A stretch of DNA of 64,000 nucleotides from Mesobacterium pallidum (lineage in GTDB: Bacteria; Pseudomonadota; Alphaproteobacteria; Rhodobacterales; Rhodobacteraceae): assembly GCF_019966535.1 (NCBI RefSeq), contig NZ_JAIMID010000001.1:372001-436000 (forward strand), in the 5' to 3' direction. Shown in pieces: positions 27,142-36,182 of the stretch (the stretch's first letter is position 1; every line of letters begins with the position of its first letter). Below the pieces are notes generated by a model. The model was given only the letters and a program-made list of their open reading frames with translations. It searched no databases and was not told where the DNA came from. Position numbers and translations under genes: made by a program.

Positions 27142-28410
27142 TCAGCGCAGGCCGAGTTCTTTCTCGAGCGCGATATGCGGCTCGAAGAAGGCGCTGTCGT
27201 ACTCGTAGCACTCGCGGACGATCTCGTAGCCGCCCTCGATGATCTTCACCATGTAGCCGGCGTGGTTCGGCATGTGGAAATCGGCATCGCCCACGTAGTA
27301 GGGCCCGCACATCAGGTCGCTTTCCTTGCCGGAAATCGCGCGGATCGCCGCGCCGACCTTGGCGCGGTCATCGACATCGGCCGGGTCCATGTCCAGCAGT
27401 GTCTCGGTGAAGAACTTGGCCGACAGGTAGCCGGCCTGGGCGAAGGTGTCGCGCGGGTCCTCGGGCTGGGCATAGGCGTCCATCACCTTGATCCAGTTCT
27501 GCGCATCCGGGCCGTTGACCTGGAACGGCGCGAGTTCCGCGTTCACGTAGACATGGCCGTGCCAGTATTCGCCCACCGCGTCGGGGATCGACAGGTCATA
27601 AAGCGGCGTCGGCGCGATCCAGTTGAACTCGTCGCGCAGGTCCTGTTCCTCGGCGGCCTTGAGGATCGCCAGCGCCAGGCCCGCGGGCTGGTTGATCAGG
27701 ATCGTGTCCGCGCCCGAGGCGACGGCCTCGAGCAGGGCCGAGTTCACGTCCGGCGCGCCGGGGTTCAAGAGCGCCATGGAGCCGTCGCCGCCGTTGTCCT
27801 TCATGTAGTTGATGGAGGCTTCGCAGGACCAGATCCCGTTGTTGGGGATGTTGAGCCCGATGCAGGCCACGTTGGTCGCGCCCAGCTCTTCGCGGGCGTA
27901 TTGCACGGCGCCCAGGTTCGACGGCAGCGGGCCCTGGTTGGTCGAGACGATGTTCGAGGTCTCGAAGCATTCCGAGATGGCGCAGGCCGAGGCCATGACC
28001 ATGATGTCCGCGTCCTTGTAGGTGCCCGCGTTCACGGCCATCTCGATGAAGGACCCGTTGCCCACGAGGGCCACGGAGTCGGTGTCATTGACCAGCTTGG
28101 CGGCGGCCTGCGCGGCCAGTTCCGGGTTCCACTGGTCGTTCTCGACGCGGTAGTCGATGGGCCGGCCATGGATGCCGCCGTTCGCGTTCACGCAGTCGAA
28201 ATAGGCCTTGGCCGCGTCGGTCGCGGCGGAAAAGTCGCCCGGTGCCGCGTTGCCATGGATGCCGCCGACGATGATCGGATCGCCGCTTGCGGCCTCACCG
28301 GTCATGGCGCCGCACATCGGGCCTTCGCCGTGGCTGCCGGCCATGGCACCGCTGGCCATGGTCATGCCGGCGAGGGCCGTCGCGGCCCAGAGTCCTGCCT
28401 TGAGTTTCAT
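27142..28410 (-). CDS. Branched-chain amino acid-type ABC substrate-binding protein
   Basis: A 422-residue periplasmic protein with signal peptide MKLKAGLWAATALAGMTMAS ending GAMA-GSHGEG. The Peripla_BP fold is shown by IIVGGIHGNAAPGDFSAAT, CVNANGGIHGRPIDYRVEND and FETSNIVSTNQGPLPSNLGA. Several cysteines (CGAM, CVNAN, CAISECF, CIGL, CEAS, CGPY, CYEY) suggest disulfides, more than typical LivJ/K. The ligand is unknown; the neighbouring oxidoreductase and the P450 cluster make an aromatic or terpenoid acid possible, but nothing in the sequence proves it. Confidence 0.85.
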   Translation of the reverse strand: MKLKAGLWAATALAGMTMASGAMAGSHGEGPMCGAMTGEAASGDPIIVGGIHGNAAPGDFSAATDAAKAYFDCVNANGGIHGRPIDYRVENDQWNPELAAQAAAKLVNDTDSVALVGNGSFIEMAVNAGTYKDADIMVMASACAISECFETSNIVSTNQGPLPSNLGAVQYAREELGATNVACIGLNIPNNGIWSCEASINYMKDNGGDGSMALLNPGAPDVNSALLEAVASGADTILINQPAGLALAILKAAEEQDLRDEFNWIAPTPLYDLSIPDAVGEYWHGHVYVNAELAPFQVNGPDAQNWIKVMDAYAQPEDPRDTFAQAGYLSAKFFTETLLDMDPADVDDRAKVGAAIRAISGKESDLMCGPYYVGDADFHMPNHAGYMVKIIEGGYEIVRECYEYDSAFFEPHIALEKELGLR

Positions 28411-28503
28411 ATGTCCTTCCTCCCTTGGACATGGGGGCGGGCTCCTCCGGCCCGTTTCCCCAGGTGTTCCAGCTTCGTGCCGGATTTTGTAACGATCAAG
28501 CCG

Positions 28504-30123
28504 TCACGCGGCACGGGCCGCGCGGGCCTCTGCCGCGATCATGTCGGCCGCTTTCTCGGCGATCATGATGGCGGGGGCATTGGTGTTGCCGCTGACGATG
28601 GTCGGCATGATGCTGGCATCGGCGACGCGCAGCCCGTCCACGCCCCGCACCCGCAGGGCCGGGTCGAGCACGGCACCCGGGCCGGTGCCCATCGCGCAGG
28701 TGCCGACCGGGTGGTACACGGTGCGCGCCTGGGCGCGGATGTAATCGGCCAGCGCGGCGTCGTCCTGCACGTGGTCGCCCGGGATGATTTCGCTGAGGCC
28801 ATGGGGGGCAAAGGGCGGCTGGCGCAGGATCTCGCGCGCCAGTTTGACGCCCTTCGACAGTCGGATCAGGTCGCTGTCCTCACGCAAGAGGCCAAGGTCG
28901 ATGTCGGGCGCGCCCTCGGGGCGGGTGCGGGTGACCGATCCCCGGCTGTCGGGGCGCAGCACGCAGGTGTGCAGGCTGACGCCATGGCCCCATTCGACCA
29001 TGCGGCCGCGGTGGCTTTTCCGGCCGGGGATGATGTGGAACTGGATGTCCGGCCGGTCCTCTTGCGGCGAGCTGCGCACGAACCCGCCCGCCTCGACCAT
29101 GTTCGACGCAAACATGCCGCGCCGCCGGGTGATCCAGTTGAGCGTGTCGAGCGCCCGCGCCGGCAGGGCGCGCACCGAGATGCCGTAGGGGGTCGTGGAG
29201 CGGCTTTTCGCGATGACCATCACGTCCACGTGGTCTTGCAGGTTCTGCCCGACGCCGGGCAGGTCGCGCAGCACCTCGATCCCGGCGGATTTCAACTGCG
29301 CCGCCGGCCCGATGCCGGAGCGCAGCAGCAGGTCGGGCGACCCGATGGCCCCGGCGCACAGCACCACCTCGGCCCGCGCGCCGACCACGGCCTCGCCGCC
29401 GTCGCGGTTCAGCACCACACCCGTGCAGCGACCGTTCTCAAGCTGCAACCTTGCCACCTCGGCCCCCGTCATCACGGTCAAGTTCGCGCGCGCCCGGATC
29501 GGCGCCAGGAAGGCCGCGCCGGTCGAATGCCGCCGCCCGTCCTTTTGCGTCACCTGGTAGATACCGACGCCCTCGGGCTCGGGCGTGTTGAAATCGGGGC
29601 AGGGGCGGACCTGCAACTGCTCCGCCGCCGCGACAAAGGCATGGTCCATGGGCGAGGGGTCGCGCAGGTCCTGCACCGACAGCTCACCGCCCCGGCCATG
29701 CCAGGCGTCGTCTATCGCCGCGCGGCCATTGTCCTCGGACCGTTTGAAGTAGGGCAGCACGTCGTCGTAGCCCCAGCCGGTGCAGCCCTGCGCCGCCCAT
29801 GCGTCGTAATCGGCCCTGTGGCCCCGGATGTAGACCATGCCGTTGATCGCAGAGGACCCGCCCAGCACCTTGCCGCGCGGGATCGAGACGCTGCGTCCGC
29901 CCAGCCCCTCCTGCGGGGTCGAGCCGAACAGCCAATTGTGCCTGGGGTCTTTCGTCAGCCACATCACGCCCAGCGGAATGCGGATCAACGGTGAGCGGTC
30001 GGCGGGCCCGGCCTCGAGCAGGCAGACCGAGACCTTCGGGTCCGCGCTCAGCCGGTTGGCCAGCACGGCCCCGGCCGAGCCTGCGCCGACGATCACGTAG
30101 TCGAACTGGTCCTGCTGCGCCAT
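28504..30123 (-). CDS. GMC-family FAD-dependent alcohol oxidoreductase (choline dehydrogenase-like)
   Basis: A 539-residue flavoprotein from ATG 30123 (MAQQDQFDYVIVGAGSAGAV). The FAD motif GAGSAGAVLANRLS, the GMC signature GGSSAINGMVYIRGHRADYD and the C-terminal active-site region TVYHPVGTCAMG plus SGNTNAPAIMIAEKAADMI are complete. It oxidises an alcohol; choline is unlikely to be certain because many paralogues act on aryl or aliphatic alcohols. It is 93 bases upstream of the liv operon and divergent from the MEDS-BTAD regulator gene, so it may share that promoter region. Confidence 0.88.
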   Translation of the reverse strand: MAQQDQFDYVIVGAGSAGAVLANRLSADPKVSVCLLEAGPADRSPLIRIPLGVMWLTKDPRHNWLFGSTPQEGLGGRSVSIPRGKVLGGSSAINGMVYIRGHRADYDAWAAQGCTGWGYDDVLPYFKRSEDNGRAAIDDAWHGRGGELSVQDLRDPSPMDHAFVAAAEQLQVRPCPDFNTPEPEGVGIYQVTQKDGRRHSTGAAFLAPIRARANLTVMTGAEVARLQLENGRCTGVVLNRDGGEAVVGARAEVVLCAGAIGSPDLLLRSGIGPAAQLKSAGIEVLRDLPGVGQNLQDHVDVMVIAKSRSTTPYGISVRALPARALDTLNWITRRRGMFASNMVEAGGFVRSSPQEDRPDIQFHIIPGRKSHRGRMVEWGHGVSLHTCVLRPDSRGSVTRTRPEGAPDIDLGLLREDSDLIRLSKGVKLAREILRQPPFAPHGLSEIIPGDHVQDDAALADYIRAQARTVYHPVGTCAMGTGPGAVLDPALRVRGVDGLRVADASIMPTIVSGNTNAPAIMIAEKAADMIAAEARAARAA

Positions 30124-30243
30124 GTATCCTCCGCGCGCGGGCTGTCGTGCTCTTGGCCTCCACTCCGGGGACACGCCGCGCGCCTTGAGAATAGCTGTCG
30201 ATTATTTAACATGTAAAGTTGCCCGTCGAGCCATGCTACGCCG

Positions 30244-30258
30244 TTTCACAGGGTGAAA
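30244..30258. promoter_or_regulatory. TTTCAC-AGG-GTGAAA palindrome, copy 1 (candidate operator)
   Basis: A 15-bp inverted repeat with perfect 6-bp arms in the divergent region between the GMC oxidoreductase and the regulator gene. The identical core (as its complement) occurs at 42184-42198. The 245-base gap 30124-30368 also has an AT-rich stretch near 30196-30225 that could hold promoters. Confidence 0.5.
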
Positions 30259-30368
30259 TCCCAGGGGATTGCTATGGCGGGGCGCGCGGCCCATTCCTTG
30301 AATACAGGCCTGGAGAAGGGGACGGCGCGCGAGGAGGGCGCGCCGAAGGAGGAGGAGGACCGCAACCA

Positions 30369-31796
30369 ATGGCACCCGTGGCCGTGAACGCTGCATTGAT
30401 CGGCCCGTTTTCGGGCGGCGGCTTCCTGCGCGCGGCGCTGGGGGCGCTGCCGGGCGGAGGGTCGGTGCATATCGTCACCGGGTCCGAGGCGTTGGCCGAG
30501 GCGCTGGGCCTGGCCCGCCACGGGCTCGACGCGGCCGGGCTCGACACGGCGGCGCTCGAGTCCGACCTGGTGCACGAGGCGCTGACCCGGCTGGCCGGCG
30601 CGACCGAGGGGCCGCTTGCCATCGACATGAGCTGGTGCCAGGCGCAGGCCGACGGCACCGCCGCCTTCGAGACCTGGGGCGCGCTGGCCGAACGGTTGGC
30701 GGCCGAGGGCGTGGGGATCGTCGCGCTCTACAACCACGACCTGATGATCGAGGACCAGCTGCGCGCCGCCATGCAATTGCACCCGCATTTCCTGGCACCC
30801 GAAGGGCTGACCGACAACCCGTTCTTCCTGCCGGTCTCCATGCGCGAAGCGGCGACGCTGGACGAGCAGCTGAACTACCTGCTGGGCCGCGCGGTGCCGG
30901 GGCTGGCCGGGCTCGACCGGGCGCGCCGGGCCGACCGGGTCGCGGCGCGGGGCGCCGACCCCAAGTGGCTGGAAAAACAGATGAGCCCGCAACCGCTGGG
31001 CGCCTCGGCCGAGCGTTGGCACATCCATTGTTTCGGCCAGCTGCGCGTCTATGTCGGCGGCAACAAGCGGGTGAACTGGCAGATCAAGGGCGGCAGCCCC
31101 AAGAAGACGAAGACGCTGTTCGCCTACCTGCTTCAGGCGGGTGAAAAGGGCGTCCATGCCGACCGGATCGGCGAACTGCTTTGGCCCGGCGACGGCGACG
31201 AACAGACCAAGCGGGCACGGCTGCACTACGCCGTCGCCATGCTGCGCAAGACGCTGGGCGGCAAGGACGCGCTGCTGCGCACGGGCGAATACTACCGGCT
31301 GAACATCCCGCCCGGCAGCTGGATCGACATCGCCAGTTTCGAACAGCTCTGCCGCCGGGGGCTGGTGCTGGCGAACGCGGGCCGCGATGCCGAGGCGCTG
31401 GAGCTTTTCGCCAAGGCCGAGCGGCTTTATGTCGGCGATCTCTTTGCCGACCTGCCGCAGGACTATGTCGACGACGAATACGACGACTGGTGCTTGGCCC
31501 GTCGCACCTGGCTGCGCGAGGTGGCAATCAAGCTGCACCGCGACATGTCGCGCCTGTTACGCAAGGCGGACCGCACCCGTGCGGCGCTGGAACATTGCCA
31601 GAAGGCGCTGGGGCTCGACCCCGCCAGCGACGTCGCCCATGCGGAAACGCTGCGGGTCTTCGCGGCGCAGGGCCGGCGCGACGCGCTGACCCGGCAATAC
31701 AAGCAATACCGCGCCGCCGCCGCCAGCCTCGGCGACCTCTCCGGGCGGGGCGAGATGGACGCGCTGTATCATGAGCTGATGGGGGGGCACGCCTGA
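30369..31796 (+). CDS. MEDS sensory domain-BTAD (SARP-like) transcriptional regulator
   Basis: A 475-residue protein from ATG 30369, behind a strong AAGGAGGAGGAGG site; the frame is open upstream to 30219 without conservation. Residues about 1-190 look like a MEDS domain (VHIVTGSEALAEAL, LAIDMSWCQAQADG, GIVALYNHDLMIED, LTDNPFFLPVSM). From about 217 an OmpR-type winged helix (HCFGQLRVYVGG, GEKGVHADRIGELLWPGDGD, HYAVAMLRKTLGG) and a TPR-like BTAD region follow, as in SARP activators. It directly precedes the P450 operon on the same strand and is the best candidate for its activator; the signal it senses is unknown. Confidence 0.8.
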   Translation: MAPVAVNAALIGPFSGGGFLRAALGALPGGGSVHIVTGSEALAEALGLARHGLDAAGLDTAALESDLVHEALTRLAGATEGPLAIDMSWCQAQADGTAAFETWGALAERLAAEGVGIVALYNHDLMIEDQLRAAMQLHPHFLAPEGLTDNPFFLPVSMREAATLDEQLNYLLGRAVPGLAGLDRARRADRVAARGADPKWLEKQMSPQPLGASAERWHIHCFGQLRVYVGGNKRVNWQIKGGSPKKTKTLFAYLLQAGEKGVHADRIGELLWPGDGDEQTKRARLHYAVAMLRKTLGGKDALLRTGEYYRLNIPPGSWIDIASFEQLCRRGLVLANAGRDAEALELFAKAERLYVGDLFADLPQDYVDDEYDDWCLARRTWLREVAIKLHRDMSRLLRKADRTRAALEHCQKALGLDPASDVAHAETLRVFAAQGRRDALTRQYKQYRAAAASLGDLSGRGEMDALYHELMGGHA

Positions 31797-31908
31797 TCGG
31801 CAACGGCAAGGCATTGAAAACAGGTATGAAACATGCACCAAAGAAAAAACAAAGATCGTGCGCTAGCGTGAGTCTCAAGCCGGATACGGCGATTGGGAGG
31901 ACAATCCG

Positions 31909-33150
31909 ATGACTGCACATGACAGCATCCGCGCGGCGGATGCCTTTGACCCGTTTGACCTGAACAAACCCCACGCCCAGTGGGCCAAGTTTCGGGAAGA
32001 GCCGATCTTTTTCCACGAGGACAGCGGCTACTGGGTCGCCTCGCGCTACGAGGATATCAAGGCGATCTTCGACGATTGGAAAACCTTTTCGTCCGAGAAC
32101 GCGCAGAAACCCATGCGGCCGATGTGCGAGGCCGGGCGCCAGGTGCTCAAGGACGGCGGGTTCACCGCCTATTCGGGCCTGACTGCCCGCGTGCCGCCGG
32201 ATCACACCCGCATCCGCAAGATCGCGCAGGGTTGTTTCGGCCCCCGCCGCTTCAAGTCGATCGAGCCGAAGATCGAAGAGATCGTTGCGCGCCATCTCGA
32301 CAAGTTGGAAGAGGCGGGAAAGGACGGCGGCCCGGTGAACTTCTGGGACATCGTGGCCTACCCGGTGCCGGCCTACGTGCTCTTCACCCTCATGGGCATT
32401 CCGGACGCGGATGTGCCCAAGATCAAGCGCTACGGCGAGGCGCGGGCCAAGATGACCTGGTCCGACCTGACCGACGAGGAACAGATCCCCGTCGCCCACG
32501 ACATGGTCGCCTACTGGAATTACATCCACGACCTGCTGGACATGCGCCGCGCCGATCCGGGCGATGACTTCCCCAGCGACCTTTTGCGCCTGCAAGCCGA
32601 GGGCGCGGATATCCGCGACGACGAGATCGCGGGCGTGCTTTATTCCACGCTGTTCGCCGGGCACGAGACGACCTCGACCTTCATGGGCAATTACGTGCTG
32701 GCCATGGCCGCGCACCCCGAGGCCTGGGAGGCGGTCAAGGCCGACCACAGCCTCATCCCGAACGCGGTCGAAGAGATGCTGCGCTACACCCCGTCGGTCG
32801 TCGGCTGGCGCCGCAAGGCGCGCCACGCCAAGACCATCGGCGGCGTGGACCTGCCCGAGGGCGCCGAGATCCTGATGCTGACCGGAGCGGCCAACCGCGA
32901 CGACAGCCAGTTCCCGGATGGCGAGACGCTGGACATCACCCGCAAGAACGCCCGCACGCACCTGAGTTTCGGGTATGGCATCCATTACTGCCTCGGCTTC
33001 CAGCTGGCCAAGATGGAGGCGCAGATCCTCATCCGCCAGCTGGCCGAACGGTTCCCGTCCCTGCGCGTCACTCCGGGCTTCGTGGCGGAATACAATCGCA
33101 ACATCACCTTCCGTGTGCCGAAATCGGTCATGGTCGAGTGGGACAAGTGA
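31909..33150 (+). CDS. Cytochrome P450, class I bacterial type
   Basis: A 413-residue soluble P450. The oxygen-activation motif AGHETT is at 250-255, the ExxR motif at 289-292 (EMLR), and the heme ligand Cys361 in FGYGIHYCLGFQL. A GGGAGGA site precedes ATG 31909. Its electron donor is probably the [2Fe-2S] ferredoxin at 39645. Next to the split PEP-synthase-like genes it resembles CreJ, the P450 that oxidises the alkyl group of phosphorylated alkylphenols in Corynebacterium. That substrate is inferred from context; the CYP subfamily is not determinable by eye. Confidence 0.93.
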   Translation: MTAHDSIRAADAFDPFDLNKPHAQWAKFREEPIFFHEDSGYWVASRYEDIKAIFDDWKTFSSENAQKPMRPMCEAGRQVLKDGGFTAYSGLTARVPPDHTRIRKIAQGCFGPRRFKSIEPKIEEIVARHLDKLEEAGKDGGPVNFWDIVAYPVPAYVLFTLMGIPDADVPKIKRYGEARAKMTWSDLTDEEQIPVAHDMVAYWNYIHDLLDMRRADPGDDFPSDLLRLQAEGADIRDDEIAGVLYSTLFAGHETTSTFMGNYVLAMAAHPEAWEAVKADHSLIPNAVEEMLRYTPSVVGWRRKARHAKTIGGVDLPEGAEILMLTGAANRDDSQFPDGETLDITRKNARTHLSFGYGIHYCLGFQLAKMEAQILIRQLAERFPSLRVTPGFVAEYNRNITFRVPKSVMVEWDK

Positions 33151-33158
33151 GCAATAAA

Positions 33159-34226
33159 ATGAGTGCGAACGACCTCTACACCCTCGACTTTTCCACCATC
33201 GGTGCGGGTGATCATGCCCGCGTCGGCGGCAAATGCGCGTCCCTGGGCGAGATGACCCAAGCGGGCGTCGCCGTGCCGCCGGGCTTTGCCGTCACCACTG
33301 ACGCCTTTGCCGCCATGCTCGAACACCACGGCCTCAGGGCCGAGATCGAGCGCGCGCTGGCCAATGTCGACCCCGAGGATATCGACAGCGTGGACCGGGC
33401 CGCCCAGGCGATCCGCATCCGCATCCGGTCCCACCACATGCCCGCCGACGTCGAGGCCGCGATCCGCGCCGCCTATGCGGAGATGGGCGAGGACATGGCC
33501 GTGGCCGTGCGGTCTTCGGCGACGGCCGAGGACCTGCCGGACGCGTCCTTCGCCGGCCAGCAGGACACCTACCTGTGGGTGATCGGCGCCGATGACGTGG
33601 TTGCCAAGGTGCGCGACTGCTGGGCGTCCCTCTTCACCACCCGTGCCGTGGCCTACCGCGAAAAGCAGGGCATCGCGCATATCGACGTGCTCATGTCGGT
33701 GGCCGTGCAGAAGATGGTCAATGCCCGCGCCGCCGGCGTGGCCATGACGCTTGACCCCGGCACCGGTGACCGCACCCGCATCGTGATCGACGCCTCCTGG
33801 GGGCTGGGCGAGATGGTCGTCTCGGGCGTCGTGACGCCGGACAATTACAGCGTCGAGAAGGTGCTGGAAGAGATCATCGACCGCAAGATCAGCGACAAGC
33901 ACGTGGAGCTGGTGGGCGATCCCGCCCGGGGCGAGGCGGTCGAACGCGAGGTCGACGCGGCCCGCCGCAAGGTGCCCTGCCTCAGCGACGAAGAGGTGAT
34001 TGCCGTCGCCCGGCTCGCCAAGCGTCTGGAAAAGCAGAACAAGTGCCCGCAGGACGTGGAATGGGCGATCGACGCCGACCTGCCGGCCGGCGAGAACCTG
34101 CTGGCCCTGCAATCGCGCCCGGAAACCATCTGGTCGCAGAAGAAGAAAGAAAAGAAATCCAGCTACGCGACAGGGATGATGTCCATCGTCGGCACGCTGA
34201 CCAACCCCTACGCCTCTCGCGGCTGA
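33159..34226 (+). CDS. PEP-synthase-like ATP-grasp (PPDK N-terminal) subunit, PpsB/CreI-like
   Basis: About 355 residues corresponding only to the nucleotide-binding N-terminal part of PEP synthase: VGGKCASLGEMTQAGVAVPP, then AVAVRSSATAEDLPDASFAG and MVNARAAGVAMTLDPGTGDR, ending with the DVEWAID and LQSRPET region. The phosphohistidine and PEP-binding domains are missing; the former is on the next gene. The same division is known for phenylphosphate synthase (PpsB of about 40 kDa) and CreI, which use ATP to phosphorylate a phenol. Start ATG 33159; GTG 33147 would overlap the P450 stop as GTGA, ATG 33138 overlaps more. Confidence 0.85.
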   Translation: MSANDLYTLDFSTIGAGDHARVGGKCASLGEMTQAGVAVPPGFAVTTDAFAAMLEHHGLRAEIERALANVDPEDIDSVDRAAQAIRIRIRSHHMPADVEAAIRAAYAEMGEDMAVAVRSSATAEDLPDASFAGQQDTYLWVIGADDVVAKVRDCWASLFTTRAVAYREKQGIAHIDVLMSVAVQKMVNARAAGVAMTLDPGTGDRTRIVIDASWGLGEMVVSGVVTPDNYSVEKVLEEIIDRKISDKHVELVGDPARGEAVEREVDAARRKVPCLSDEEVIAVARLAKRLEKQNKCPQDVEWAIDADLPAGENLLALQSRPETIWSQKKKEKKSSYATGMMSIVGTLTNPYASRG

Positions 34227-34296
34227 GGCGCAGACACCTGCGCGGGCAGGAAGACAGGCCCGCGCCAATAATTCCATTCCCAGGGAGGACAACCGA

Positions 34297-36114
34297 ATGG
34301 ACGCACAAACCCCGATGTTCCCGAGCCCCTACGAGGTCGAGGCCCCGGCCGGCGCGGAGGACTGGAAGAGCATCTACCCCTATTACGTCCAGTACCAGCC
34401 CGAGCGGCGCGCGGAAGAGGAAGGCAAGTTCTGGTTCTGCAACTCGCAGCACTGGCCGACGCCGTTCCGCCCCTTCGACACGATCATGGTCGATTTCGCG
34501 ACCAAGGGTCTGGGGCAATACAACACCCGTCACCTGCTTGTCCCGCCCGCCAACGGCGTCGATTACCGCATCCTGAACGGCTACGTCTATTTCTCGCCCA
34601 TCGGCGTCGATCCGTCCGAGATCGAGGCGCGGGTGCCGCAATTCCTGGAACGCGCCGGGCATTACTACGCCAATTGGGACGACCTGCTGGCCAACTGGAA
34701 GAAAAAGGTGCTGGCGACCATCGACGAGATGAACGCCATCAGCTTCGATCCGCTGCCCGAGGTGGTGGACGTGGACTGGGTCAAGTCGGGCAAGGGCCTC
34801 GACAACACCTATGACCTCTTCAATGCCTATGACGACGCGATCCGGCTTTGCTACAAGACCTGGCAATACCATTTCGAGTTCCTGAACCTCGGCTACGCCG
34901 CCTATCTCGACTTCTTCGGTTTCGTGAAGGAACAGTTCCCGTCGATCCCCGACCAGGCCATCGCCAAGATGGTGCAGGGCGTGGACTCTGAGCTTTTCCG
35001 CCCCGATGACGAGCTGAAGAAGCTGGCCAAGCTGGCAGTCGAGCTGGGCGTCGCGGACAAGCTCAAGACCGGCACCGTGGACGCGGCGCTGGCCGCCGTG
35101 GCCGCAGCCCCCGGCGGGGACCAGTGGATCGCCCAGTGGGAGGCCGCCAAGGACCCCTGGTTCAACTTCACCAGCGGAAACGGGTTCTATTCGACCGACA
35201 AGTACTGGATCGACCATCTCGACATCCCGATGACCTACCTGCGCGACTACATCGAGCGGGTCGAGGCGGGCGACGAGATCATGCGCCCCACCGCCAGGCT
35301 GCTCGAGGAACGCGACCGCATCGCGGGCGAATACCGCGACATGATGGACGAAGAGGCGCAGGAGGTCTTTGACGGCAAGCTGGGCCTTGCGCGCACCGTG
35401 TTTCCTTACGTGGAAGACCACAACTTCTACATCGAGCACTGGGCGCTGGGCGTCTTCTGGCGCAAGATGCGGCAGCTGTCGAACCTGCTCAAGGACCAGG
35501 GCTACTGGGACACCGAGGACGGCATGTTCTTCCTGTCGCGCAACGAGGTGCGCGATGTGCTTTGGGATTACGGCTCGAGCTGGGCGATTGGCTGCGGCCA
35601 GCAGGGCCTGGCCCATTGGCCGCGCGAGATCGAGCGGCGCCGCAAGATCGTCGACGCGCTGGCGCAGCATTCCCCGCTGCCGGCGCTGAACAACCCGCCC
35701 GAGGTCATCACCGAACCCTTCACGATCATGCTCTGGGGCATCACCTCGGATTCGATCAAGCGCTGGGCCGGCTCGGGCGAGGGCGAGGATGGCGCCCTGC
35801 AAGGCATGGCCGGCAGCCCGGGTGTCGTCGAGGGCGTGGCGCGCGTGCTGCGCAGCCCCGACCAGCTGGGCGAGCTGCAGAAGGGCGAAGTCCTTGTCAC
35901 CCCCGTGACCGCTCCGTCCTGGGCGCCGGTCTTCGGCAAGATCTCGGCGGCCGTGACCGACATCGGTGGCATGATGAGCCACGCGGCCATCGTCTGCCGC
36001 GAGTATGGCCTGCCGGCGGTGACCGGAACGGGCTCCGCCTCGTCCAAGATCAAGACCGGGATGCGCGTGCGCGTGGACGGCAATGCCGGCACCGTGACCA
36101 TCCTCGAGGACTGA
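34297..36114 (+). CDS. PEP-utilising mobile (phosphohistidine) domain protein, PpsA/CreH-like
   Basis: A 605-residue protein. The C-terminus is a PEP-utilisers mobile domain with the phosphorylated histidine at about 562 in TDIGGMMSHAAIVCREYGLP. Residues 1-500 form a large helical domain (FWFCNSQHWPTPFRPFDTIM, GLGQYNTRHLLVPP) typical of PpsA of phenylphosphate synthase, whose reactive His lies at a similar place. With the preceding gene it should make one ATP-dependent phenol or alcohol phosphotransferase. GGGAGGA precedes the ATG. A strong hairpin follows 13 bases after the stop. Confidence 0.85.
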   Translation: MDAQTPMFPSPYEVEAPAGAEDWKSIYPYYVQYQPERRAEEEGKFWFCNSQHWPTPFRPFDTIMVDFATKGLGQYNTRHLLVPPANGVDYRILNGYVYFSPIGVDPSEIEARVPQFLERAGHYYANWDDLLANWKKKVLATIDEMNAISFDPLPEVVDVDWVKSGKGLDNTYDLFNAYDDAIRLCYKTWQYHFEFLNLGYAAYLDFFGFVKEQFPSIPDQAIAKMVQGVDSELFRPDDELKKLAKLAVELGVADKLKTGTVDAALAAVAAAPGGDQWIAQWEAAKDPWFNFTSGNGFYSTDKYWIDHLDIPMTYLRDYIERVEAGDEIMRPTARLLEERDRIAGEYRDMMDEEAQEVFDGKLGLARTVFPYVEDHNFYIEHWALGVFWRKMRQLSNLLKDQGYWDTEDGMFFLSRNEVRDVLWDYGSSWAIGCGQQGLAHWPREIERRRKIVDALAQHSPLPALNNPPEVITEPFTIMLWGITSDSIKRWAGSGEGEDGALQGMAGSPGVVEGVARVLRSPDQLGELQKGEVLVTPVTAPSWAPVFGKISAAVTDIGGMMSHAAIVCREYGLPAVTGTGSASSKIKTGMRVRVDGNAGTVTILED

Positions 36115-36127
36115 TCTCTCCCCGACT

Positions 36128-36149
36128 GGGGGCCGCTGCGGCGGCCCCC
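36128..36149 (+). terminator. GC hairpin inside the P450 operon
   Basis: GGGGGCCGC-TGCG-GCGGCCCCC is a perfect 9-bp stem with a four-base loop, followed by ATCTTTG. It lies between the mobile-domain gene and the first HD gene and could be a leaky terminator or mRNA stabiliser that keeps the first three genes more highly expressed. Confidence 0.6.
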
Positions 36150-36182
36150 ATCTTTGCCTGAAAGACTTTCCAAGGACCCGTG

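Noticed and set aside
27073..29994. Open frame of 973 codons on the plus strand opposite the liv and GMC genes
   Set aside because: It mirrors livH, the binding protein and the GMC gene, all of which have strong motifs; the product is rich in His, Arg and Gly with no domain, as expected from the complementary strand of GC-rich genes.
36128..36149. True end of the P450 operon at the hairpin
   Set aside because: No T-run follows the stem, and the downstream genes are on the same strand with pathway-related functions, so I keep it as one operon with an internal hairpin.
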